A DNA stretch of 64,000 nt from Anadara kagoshimensis (taxonomy: Eukaryota > Mollusca > Bivalvia > Arcoida > Arcidae). Location: positions 13,183,489-13,247,488 of the forward strand of contig CM037873.1 in the NCBI GenBank assembly GCA_021292105.1, given 5' to 3'. Every line of letters begins with the position of its first letter. Position 1 is the stretch's first letter. The position numbers and the translations under genes are program-made. The notes below the pieces were generated by a model. It searched no databases. It was not told where the DNA came from and saw only the letters and a list, made by a program, of their open reading frames with translations. Of the stretch, positions 25,501 through 37,912 are shown piece after piece.

Positions 25501-28500
25501 GTAAAATGTCAAGTAAATGGTGGATATTGTGAAGCAACTACTTCTTTTTGTTATGCCATTAGATGAACAATGACAAGGATAACTGATAGTCGACCTTCAA
25601 GTGTTTCTTCTAAGAAATTCTATTGACCAGCTCTTGTTTGAAAAATGAATCGTAGGTTTTCTTGATTTGATGATCGAAATTTTTTCAGCTCGATCCTCTA
25701 GCTCTGAAAGAAAGTTTTCTTTGTCTGATCTGTGATCTGCAGCTACCATTTCAGTAAGAGTTGGTTTTGCAATGTTCTTTGTATCCAATACAAACATAGC
25801 CTAGTATCCAGCCAATTGGTGAATAATTTCAAATCACATCTAAATGTTTTGCTGGAGTGACATATCGCGGAGATGAACAAGTATATAATGTGCTTGGACT
25901 TGCCAAACATGGTCCTTTCTGTGTTAAATGATGGACTGACCATGTGATGCTATCTGCATCAGCTTCATACTTAATTCTCAAAACTTACAACCTAGACAAT
26001 AACTCTGTCAAATATGATTTGATTGACTTGGGTGTTGGTAAGATTCGGTTCTCTACTGGAAGAAGATTGAGTTTCTTGTGATGAAGCCATGCAGAATATA
26101 GGTACTCGTATATGCTACTGGAAGGTTTGGAACTTTTCAACCTTTATTTTTGACCGCAGTTTGAGTGATCTATGTTCATTGCAAGGATTATCCTGTTTTG
26201 ATTTGGGGAAATGGACACACTTATATCTAAATACGTTTGAGCTAAAGTCGCGGTCGAAGAATGCTTTATGTTGTAAAGACTTGGGACAGATCAATTACTT
26301 GTTTACATATTGTACAAAAGTGGCTGGCACTAATCCCCATGCTGAGTTTTACAGCAGCAATATCACCAGGCTCGATATTGCCTCACAATCACTCCTGCAA
26401 GACGGTCATTGAATCGCACTTGAAACTTTTGTTGGTATATGTATTCAATCTCACATAAATGCCTTTTTCTACTTTCATCTAGTTAAGCCCACAACCCAAT
26501 AGTTGTGGCAGATCCTGCACACTATCAACTTCTTTGAGCAATAGATGAGAGTTGGGTCTGTGACGAGGACCAGTGTCAGAAGTCAATCCAATGGATGTGA
26601 CTGCTAAAACAAGTTATAGTTGCCAACAATGGATTGATAATTATATTTCCTAGTTCTTGATCATATTTTAAACAGGCAAATAAAGTTACGCAGGTTTGAA
26701 AACATGGTGTTTCACATTCAATTCATGCAAATTTGACAACTTCAACATTTCTAAGCAAGCATCAACTTCATGCGACTTTTTTGGCGGCCATCTTGAAATA
26801 TGGTCGTCATCTTTCATTTTTGATTGGCTAATCTGGTAGATTGCATCAGTATCCCAGTGAAAAGATTGGAATCCACACTTGGATCATGCAATTTGGACAA
26901 CTACAAATATTTCTAAGCAAAACATCAGTTCGGACGACTTGTATGGCGACCATCTTAAAAAATGGTCGTCATCCTAAATTTTCAATTGGTTAATCATATA
27001 GATTTGTTAAGTAGCCCTCTGAAAACATAGGAAACCACACTTAGATCATACAAATTGGACATCTACAAATATTTCTAAGCTAAACATTATCTTCAGGCGA
27101 CTATTTTGGTGGCCATCTTGAAAAATGGCCCCCATCTTGGATTTTCAAATGGCAATCGAGTAGATTTGATCAGTAGCTCTTGGAGATCAAATGTGCCAAA
27201 TTTGGTGCTTGTATCATCATTTGCACGATTCTTCTCAAAAATGGCTTTTATCTGCTCCACTAAATATGCTCATAGGCAAATTCAATAGGACTCATAAAAT
27301 GTGAACGAATCAAAGTCATTAATTAAGTGCTGCTTAGCTTTCCAATTAGCTTTTGAGTACTGACAGGTCGTCTTTTGAAATAAAATCCAAAACAATATAA
27401 AGAAATTAAAAACATGTTTAAGTTGTAACTTACAAGATAATAGGTAATACTTGAGTTTTGTGGAAGATGCGACATCGAGATTCAAACATGCGTAAATGTT
27501 ATAATTTCTTCCGTCGCCAAAAGGTTGAAATGCTGTTAAGCATTTACAAATATTTACATTGGTGATGTTTTAATATATCAAAATCAGTTTGAGACAAAAT
27601 GGTAATTATAGGAGTATAATAACAATTGCTAATGTGACTTTACTCATTTCTAACCTATCCTAATGTTATATGAAGTCTAATCAAAGTTTATGCTGCCAAT
27701 AAAAATTTTCGTCTTTTTATCTTTTTTGACAAAAAGTTTCAAATCATAATCACAAAAACGACAAATTGTTCTAAAACAGTATAGGGTATTTTCATAATTT
27801 TAAATTCAAGAGTTGCAGGTGGATTTGGAAGTGACGGGCGCACATGATGGTTTCATCACTAGCTTTCGAAGTCAAGGGTTGTGAGTTCGAACCTAACTCG
27901 GGACTTGGAAATTCCCATTTGCCCATACCAAAAACTAAAAGCTAATAACTAGAGTAGTCTTTCCGATGAGACTCAAAACAAAGATTATGCGTCTTATAAC
28001 CTCTGTAGGTTCGAACAAGAGTAGGTCACTTGTGGCCACTACAGAGGACGTTCACAACTAAACTGAGCAACATAAGCGTTCGAAGAAAAGTAGGTTTCTT
28101 GAAGCTGGTACGTATGACGCTTACAACTAAAAGCGATTGAAACAGACCGAGCAACATAAGACATATTGATATATTAACATTTTGATACTTACTTTATCAT
28201 ATAATAACCTTCAGTTGTTTGATTAAAGCATTCAAAGGAATAGACATCAGTGGTACCATCGGGCTTTGTGTTGACTGTGAAGTTATGTATTAAAGATGAT
28301 TCTACATGCCATGTTCCTTTAGTGCTTGTCAACCAATCCCCGGTGGTAACCATGTCGGTGGGGAAAGTGCATTGTGATTCAACTGAAAATGAAACAGTAC
28401 ACCATTAGGAGAAAACACAATACAATTGTGCGGTTAAATTTAAGCATGATAAAATAAAAATTGTATTTTCTGTATGCTCTGAAACACATGTCGCACAAGC

Positions 28501-31500
28501 CAATGGATATACATATTTGATGAGGAATATCATGTCATTTTCACCGTACGTGAAATGAATTTTTTTCAAAATTCTGAAGCCTTTTCAGTTTATCAGTCAC
28601 CCGGTAGCTGCAAATTCAAAATAAAATGTCACTTGAAACCGATTGACTAAAAACTGTGTTTAGGATATCATTGGTTTACTTAAGTGTCAAATTTTTATTC
28701 GCTTATTGCTATTTTCTAAAATTACTTAAGTAATATATGTACCTGTATCTACATCAGAAATATGGGCGGATACAGAAGAGGGGGATTTTGGGCAGTAAAC
28801 AAAGGCTCCTAAAATTTAAAGAATGTGTAAGAAAAGGGGCTTTTATTATTATTTCATAATAATAAGAATATTAAGGATTTATTCAGACATAGTTTTACAC
28901 TTCGGAGATGCAAGGAAATAGCGTTTTACAAATGTTATTTCTAATCTTAGACTAAGCAAGTCGCACGTTTCAATTATTTTAGCCAGCCAATGAAAATACT
29001 TAGTTATTTCTCTGATTTTAAAAAAATCGCAAAGGTTTTTCATGTATATCTCATACAGCAGAAATCTAGCATTATAAGCTGAACACGATCTTATATACCA
29101 AGGGAGGTAATAACAAAAATGTACAAGCAGTTGCTCATAGTCACGATAGGATTATTTAAATCTTTAACATTACGTAATAATATCAGACATTGAAATAAAA
29201 TCATTAATCAAATAAAACATGGGATAGAACTCGATATATAATGGATCTTTAAATAATTTAAAAGATCTTTTGTGCATATTAGTGATTTATCACTGGAGAA
29301 CTCTTAATGGTAATAATAGGGCTCTATTAATATTTAATAAAAATAAACACCGTTTTATTTAAAGGATTGGGAAAATAAAAATCAGTTTTAACATAAAGTC
29401 ACAAAGTGATATGTTTACACAAACGCAGGCTATTTATTGATATTACTAATTGATTAAATAGAAAACTTGGTCAAAGTTCTCATGTTTCATGACAAAAATG
29501 TCAAGCTCATAACAAGATCGGTCTAATGATATAATTATAAACCCATTTAATACGCGTTTGGTCATTTTCAATACGAAAAATTAAAAAGTTGTTAGATTCG
29601 GACTTTCAAAAAAAAATTAAAAATTATTTTACTAATACTTAGTCAGAAGCCCAGGCTTATCAAGGCCCTTGCAGAGTTTCATGGTTGCCATTACAATATT
29701 GTTCATAAGTATGATATCTCTGTATCCGAAATAAACCCTGAATATAATTTGACGTATAACAAGAGTATTAGAAAATATTTCAGTATTTTTTAAAAACATA
29801 AAAATAACCATAGATAACTTAATATTATATAGAAACTTAATAAGTAATCTTTGTCATGCTCAGTTTGTTAGTATGTCATTGTCACGTTAATTTTGTGTAT
29901 GTGTTTTTGATTTATAACCTGATGTACCATATATGTGGCTCAGTGAATAAAGAATTGAATTGAATTGAATTGAATTGGCGTCCATGCTTCATGTATATTT
30001 AATTTGAAATTTTGATTTCACGCGTGGCGGTTGTAGCTACTGTAGCTAAGCAGGAGAAGTTTACCCTCCCAGAACAAGCGGTCTCACTTCCCTGGTTGAA
30101 GTCCATGTGTTTTAACTTAGTTTTCAAAGTTTTTTCTTTGCCTTTGGTATTGTGGAAATGGATCGGTATGTGTGTGTTTGATATTCAAAGATTATCTAAA
30201 ATGACAACAATATTCTAGAATCCAACTTATCCAATAACACTATAAAATGTATAAGATAAATTTTAGAAGACTAATTGGCATTCCATTTTACAGTTACACA
30301 TCAACAATTTAAGTTAAATCAATGAGACAGACAAAATCTGGGCGTTTTACAAACATTTTTTCGGTAACAGTACACAAACAATACGACCCTTTACTATTGA
30401 CTTTACTGAATTACAGACTTGATTAAAATACACTTGGCTATTTAGTTTAAAACACTGCAATGATACCCTTTAATTTTGACATTTGAATTTTTTAAAATTT
30501 GAAATTATATAGCCTCACGGGCGTTACTCGAAAACGCTCGTTTTGATTTCGAATTATTACGTTGACAAATTAGAAACTGGTAAATGTTTGTTTATTTGTA
30601 AATAACAGTATCAGTTATAATGATAAACATTAAAAAGTTAAAGTAAATATAAATATAATGGTAAAATTATACATAATGTACTCATTATGGCAGTTAAAGG
30701 GGTAGACATGTTAAAATGAATGTAGACATTTCATTTGAAATTGTCAATGACAATTCGGACAATTCGAAAAGCAAAGTAAAAACTTTGAAAACTGGCAAAT
30801 TAAGTTAAACATGTGGATTTACATTAGGAAATGAGACTGGTTGCTCCAGAAAGACAAGCACACCATACCAAACAGCTACATTCGAAATTTATACAATATA
30901 TAATCAAAATGTGAACTTCCACTATGAGGGTGAGACTGGTTGCTCCAGAAAGACAAGCACACCGATCCCAAACAGCCACATTCGAAATTTATACAATTTA
31001 TAATCAAAATGTGAACTTCCACTATGAGGTTGAGACTGGTTGCTCCAGAAAGACAAGCACACCGATCCCAAACAGCCACATTCGAAATTTATACAAGTTA
31101 TAATCAACATTTGAACTTCCACTATGAGGTTGAGACTGGTTGCTCCTGAAAGACAAGCACACCGATCCCAAACAGCCACATTCGAAATTTATACAATGTA
31201 TAAGCAACATGTGAACTTCCACTACGAGGGTGAGGCCGGGTGTTACAGAAGACTAATGTGATATATTGTAAATTACATGTACTGACTAAAACGATATCAT
31301 AAGTTATACTGCTTAACGACCATAAACAGGTTTTAAACTATGTTTTATTTTTAGTGGGAATTTGAATCTGAACCAAATTTTAAAATTAAATCTGGGATGG
31401 TTTTTTAACATACACTTTTCCTCCTGCTGGTTTATTGACAAATGCATTTAATTTTAAATTCCGTTTGAAAGAGTTGAAAAAATGTATACATAATATGAGA

Positions 31501-34500
31501 GAATAAGAACCTGGTGTGAATATTAGAATTTTTTAAAATACAGTTAACTGGACTAAAGACTAACATGGGGTGATTCATTTGATAAAGTTGTATTAGACTT
31601 TTTAAAATTTAAATTCTTTAAAAATTAATACAGGTATCGATAAAACAAAATGCATTGTAAACTAATAAAACGTTGAACAGTACTAACACACAAAAACTCA
31701 TTGTTGATGCACTTTAACAGTTTGTTACAAAATAAACATTTTGAAACCAAACGAAATTTTCTTTCGATCTGGGAATTTGTCAAAGCATCTACCGTATATA
31801 TGTATATTTTTCATAGAAAAAGAAACTTTCACAATATTTCAATAGAAAAAAATCATGAAAACCATCACCTTTTTCTTATATCTATAAATGTAGCCTTTTG
31901 CGGGTGTTATTATTTAAGAGATAAAACGTCATTTATTGATCTGAAGGTGTCGAATTGAATGATTAGACGGCGACAGTCTTCTCAATACACCTGTTACAAC
32001 AGTAACAACATATCGTCGTAGTAAAATGTTGAACTGGAAGAATACAAAATGTCTTACAAAATACCACATGTAACTATCAATCTATATAGAACTAATTGAT
32101 GAACCATATTGTATTAACGATATACACATCTCCTATCGATGTTGATGTTTTGCACCAAGTTTCATGTAATAGTGTTTAAAAGTTTTGGAGAATTTACGCA
32201 GAAAGAATTTCGGACGAACGGACTGACTAAAGAAAGGAAGGGCGGACGGACGGAAACTCAAATTCAATACCCCCTCTAACAAGGATGATAAGACATTAAA
32301 GCAGCTTAATAAGTTAACTAAAACTGATTGTAGAAGCAATGACAACAGATCCGTACATGGTCATTTTGTAGTTGAATCTTGAACTTGCTATTGTTATTTA
32401 TGGTAAAGGTTACAGGGGAATCAAAAACAAATATATCAATCCATGTCCAAATCAAAATCCTAAAGCAAAGTAAAAATTGAAAGTGATAAATTACGTTGAA
32501 CACGTGAACTTCCACCGGACAGGTGAGGCCGGGTGCTCCGGAAGGGTAAGCACCTCCTGTTTATTAGATAGACCCGCCACGTGTTTACGTAAGTATTAAA
32601 AAATGAGAATGAAATGAACATGTAACTACGGGAAAACGTTGTGCAATGATTCCGTGGTGCGAACAAACCATGTAACTACGGCCACGATGTGCAATGATTC
32701 TGTGGTGCGAACAAACTGTACAATAGCGTATCACAAGAGCACGTGGAACTTTTCTGTATGGCCTCATTCAGCCACTGTTCAAGAGAAGAAGGCATACTGC
32801 AAGGTATAAAGTTGACAATAGGAAAAATGAGGTTGTCATATACCATTTTGTATGTATTTTATGATTGGTTTTTAAAAGAAATGGTATATAACAAAGTTAT
32901 TATATTTGTAGAAGTTTGATCAAAACCAGTTACTAACAAATAATAAGAAGTAGTAACATACTCGTACCTGTGGTATTTTTTGAAAAAACCACCACATGAT
33001 AGTTTTTAAATTAACAGTTTGGGTATAAAGTTGAATATTGATTGTGTACTTGACAAAGAATGTGTATCTTAATTACATAGAGATGTAGGATTTTATCTTT
33101 GGTAACTTTTCAACAGAGGATTCAGATACATACGCCACAATTAATGTCATTTTCACCATTCAAACATTGATATACTCGTTTCTATAGATTGTCCGCCACT
33201 TCGTTTTACACTGACTTTAGGTGCTATAGAAAGGAAAGTATGAAATTTTATTAAAGAAAAAAAAGTGAAATTGATGATACCAAAATAATTTCATTTTTTT
33301 GTTTGAAGTCCAAATCGACATTTGATTCGGCCCATCCCGACCCATTGAGGTGTACAATGCACTTAGTCTTATATATAACCAGTGTTTAAATACTAACTCG
33401 AGAATCTTTAAAGGGGAGTCCGCGGTAGTTCCTACCGACCTAAAATGATTAATGGCTTTCTGTCTGATGACAAGAGGGTAAAGCTAATAATAGCAACACA
33501 TTGTGTTTGTAAACATTAAGCACATGGGTACACAGACCAGTATAAAGGGGTATTCAGATACAGAGCAAGTACTGTGATTGGTCTTATTATATGGCAAAAA
33601 AAAAAACAGTGAAATTAAAACTTTTGAAGCAAATAAAACTGATAAGTTTTCAAATTCAATTTATATTAATTGCACTAATTGAAGTTAATTATATCCATAA
33701 AATAACTAAAACATGTTACCTATTTAATGAGAAGTTTTGCCTTCTAGCTGTGGATTGTATACATTGGAATTTTTAAGATAAATAAATAAATAAATTATTT
33801 GCATGAAAGTCCAAACTGTTTTATTTTTATCATTTAAAATGTTAAGTTTATTATCAGAAGAGGTCACATTTTTAAATTCAACTTGATATAATGCATATTT
33901 TCTAGCATCATTTTGATAAAAAATGTTTACCAGAATATATTTCCTTCATACCAGGGTATTAATAATTATATTCTGATTTTCTCAATTGCTTCTACCCTAC
34001 ATTTTTGCTGAATTCACTATTCACAGATGGATCACTTTACAATCTTTAATTTGTTGGTAATAACAATTAAGAGGATAAAGAATGTCATTTCTGTTTTCAT
34101 CCCAACTGTTTATTTCAATACCAATTGTAATTTTTTTTAGAAATTCGTTTCCCCAGGTAAATCACTTCCTAAACTTTGTAAATAACAGTAAGAATGATTT
34201 ATGTCCTCATGGTATGGGTAACACCAGCTGACCAGGTCAACATCCATTTTAGGCGCGAAAGCTATTGAATTGTCCAGTGTGTATTTGTAAAGTTTATTTG
34301 TCATTTATTTAAAAAAATAGTGGATTATATAGACTTTAGAAACAGAAGATAAGAATGGAAACTAACTTATTCAACATGTTATGTAATTTTTTAATCTACC
34401 ATTTGTTGTTTACCGGTAATTCAGTGTCAGGATTGGATTTTAATCATTTAGAAATTAAAATTGTGCAAATGAACAGAATTTGATATGTTCTACTCTTGTA

Positions 34501-37500
34501 GCAAGATATAGGTTTGTTAAATTTAATGCTTTACCATAATCCAGTAATAATATAGGAATGTTTAGGGATGATGTAGATGACAAAAACAATATTAAAGAGG
34601 TCAAGTTATTGTATACTCAGACAGTGGAACTTTGTGTCACAAATAGTCATTGAATATACAATTAGAAAAGCATGTTTTTATGCTGCTAAGGCACTGGACA
34701 GTCTAAAAACAGGTAATTTGAATGTGTAATGTCCAGGAATTTGTATTGAAAAATCACATCTCAATCAACTTCTAACTTAATTATGCAAAACACAAACCAT
34801 TGTTGATATAACTGCAAGGATAAAAATGTTTTACTATCATAAATTATATAAATAATAACCATAAATGGATCTATACATAAAATTTGGATTTCTCATTGGT
34901 GAGTTGTTATTTATATACATGTATTTGCATTATAAATTTAGTATATTGATTCTGTTTTTAGTCAAACATAATTTAATCAGTTATTGTCTAGAAAGCACAT
35001 GGTGTTGTTTTGGTCACATGGCCTAGTTGAAAGTTCACATATTCCATATATGGAATGGGTTTATTTGAATCATCTCCTGCTTCAAATATTTACAGTGTGA
35101 TTACATTGTAATTACAGAATTTTCAAAAGTAATTTTTTGTCATGATGTGCAACACATTCAGATGAGTTTGCATGCCAAAAATTGAAACTATGAAAAATTT
35201 TTGACAATAGTTACTGAAAAAAATCTTGCCCTGTCATGAAAGGTGCAAGAAACTGAGACATTTTCAAATTAGGCTCCTCCCATTTCCTTTTATACTGCTG
35301 GCCCGGCTTTAACTGGTACATTTATATTTGCCAGACTTATATCTGGATATCTGGTCGCTTGCAAGGTGCATTTTAGATCTTATGGTGACTGACTCGATGA
35401 ACATTTTCAATAAAACAAGAGATATAAGTTAAGATGATTAACTGTGGTTCTTGCCCATAAATAAATTTCCATAACCTATAGCTTTTTCTGAACTATTGAT
35501 AAGTTGAAATATTTCCGTAGGTTTTGAGCTTCCAACTTTGGTTCTTTAATGCATTCTTTTTCATTGATTATATTGGAAGCAACACATACGTTAGTGATGA
35601 TTGCTAACAGTTAAATAAAACAAAGAATGATGGTGGCAAAGCCTTGTGACTTTTGTTGTTACTTGGGCCCTTTCTCAATAGTTACTACATTTTATTTATG
35701 TTTATTTGGGCCCAATAATTAAAGCCATGCCGATTTTTTAATTAAAAAAATATATAGAAAATTTATTAGCTCATTAGCTCAGGGAAATGTTCCTGGGGCC
35801 CTTTTTTAACAGTTACTACATTTTATATCAGTTTATTTTGGTCCAATAATTAAAGTAATGTCATTTTTTTTAAATTTTAAAATGCAATGAAAACAATTAT
35901 TATGTTTTGTTTTTTTAATATTTATATTAAAATTATAAAATGCCCTACTATTTGCATACGCAAAGTTGAACCATCATTGAACTTGTATGTGAATTAAAAG
36001 AAAACGTGAAATCAGCAATTCAACCGCTGGTGACCAATTTGCAAGTTGTAAAGGAATAACTATGGACAACAATACACACAATAAAGAGTTACAAAATGTT
36101 AATCATATCTTGTTTGACAAATTACATGTTCTAAAACAACGTACATGACAACAGCCAACAGGAATATGAACAAACTAAGGAAAGAACAAAAAGATAAACG
36201 GCTCTGATTACACAACTTTGCTTATATAACATCTAAATTGTTACCCAGAACAAGTCGTTATCATAAGTTTGTAAAATACATGCATTTTAGTATTTATGGA
36301 AAAAACCTGTCTAAAAATGTTATTAAAACACATAATACAAACATGTACAGCACTCCGAATTTTACGCTTGTCTTGCTTTTAACCTTGGTAAAATTGCCTA
36401 CATACATTCTTTGATATTATAGATCCCGGCGGCTAAGTGGTATATGACGTGCACATACGGATCACAGGGCCTCTCGCCACCTAGGTTTGAATCCTACTCC
36501 GGAAATATCTCCTAGTGAAAATGCTTGCCGAAGGTGGTTCTCTCGGTACTCCAGTTTCCTCAGCCATCCCTGGACTGACCACTTGGATATAAGTGTATGA
36601 ATCTTAACTGGGGTGTGAAAATTCATTGCTCCACTTTACTCAACTCCTATGACACCTGCTGAAGACTTGGGGCACTTATACAACCTTCACTCTTAGTAGT
36701 CCGTTTCTTTGTATACTTAATGATTACACACAGAGGAATCACTTGTCCATTGTGTATGTTCAGACTTATGTTGGGAGTAAAGTATGAAATAAAACACCTG
36801 TGTGTTACTAACTGTTAAATCAACAATGTATATATATTTGTACGTGGGATGGGGTTGGAGTTAAAGTCTCATTTTGCCATTTCAAAAGCCGTTGAACGTG
36901 TCTACAGAGGCACGTTTATACATAGATGGTCAATGGCTCATCACCTCTATTTCTGGAACCGACCATGTATGTAATCATTAGAAACAAACATACTGATCTA
37001 TTTTCAAATCAAAATCTCAAAGCAAACCAATTTTTTACACTGGCAAACAAGGTTAAACACGTGAACTTCCAACAGGCCTAGTGAAGTGAGGCCGGATGCT
37101 CCGGAAGGGTAAGCACCTCCTGTTTAGCTAGCTACACCCACTAACTACTTAATTGTACTAAACTATTAATTTTAGTGCGTGCGAATTTTAGCGCCAATGA
37201 CAATTTAGGTAAATTCACATAACTTGAATCGACTTAGATCTCATGGATCACCTTATGTTCTGTGGTTGTCTTTAATTTGACGATGGATTTAAATATTTAG
37301 CCCTACTGTAACATCGCGAAAATCGCTTAAATAAGAAACCCGCTTAAAGCATACGTTTACATACGTAAATATCCACTAATACCAAAGTTTCGATGAGTTC
37401 ATTCTTCATGAAAGAGCGGGAAAACATGAATATCAAGAATTCATTTTGTGTGTATATAAGGACATTTGTCTCAATAGTTAGCTTTCAGTTTGCTTCACAA

Positions 37501-37835
37501 TCCCGGCTTATCTATTTTCTTTGAAATGGAATATGGAAATTTCAACCTAAAAAACTACCATGGAAACCAAAGATAAAAGGGAAAAGTAACGATTGAAATA
37601 AGAAAAGGCAAGATAAAAACATATTGAAACCCTCTCGAAATACCCGACTTTGGACGGTTGTTTGATATAAGGCCAAAATGAAGTGCCATTATAGCAATAT
37701 CTACATTTCATTTAAAACAAAATAGACGTTGTGTTATTTGAAACGCCTTATCTGAAGCACATTACACGTCCAAAACCTACTTGAACTGGTTTATCTAAGC
37801 TAGTGTAATAGTTGATCTGACTTTTAAAAAGTACG

Positions 37836-37912
<77 letters not shown>

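Larger units (their letters stand above)
24316..27290 (-). mobile_element. Decayed about 3-kb element with long inverted arms inside gene A intron
   Basis: The left arm (about 24316-24850) and right arm (about 26690-27290) are inverted copies. The left arm's GTGTAAATGATGATACAACA and GATCTCCAAGGGCTAATGAT have near matches on the opposite strand of the right arm. Each arm has three to four tandem blocks of about 155 bp carrying AAGATGGCCGCC / AAGATGGCGGCC. The interior holds minus-strand coding remnants with stops and frameshifts. I do not recognise the transposase superfamily. The element ends about 145 nt from gene A exon 4. Confidence 0.75.

Noticed and set aside
31701..31958. 85-codon plus-strand frame
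   Set aside because: AT-driven, no domain, no splice partners, antisense inside gene A intron 1.
33591..33776. 61-codon plus-strand frame MAKKKTVKLKLLK
   Set aside because: A lysine-rich start from a poly-A run in AT-rich DNA; no other support.
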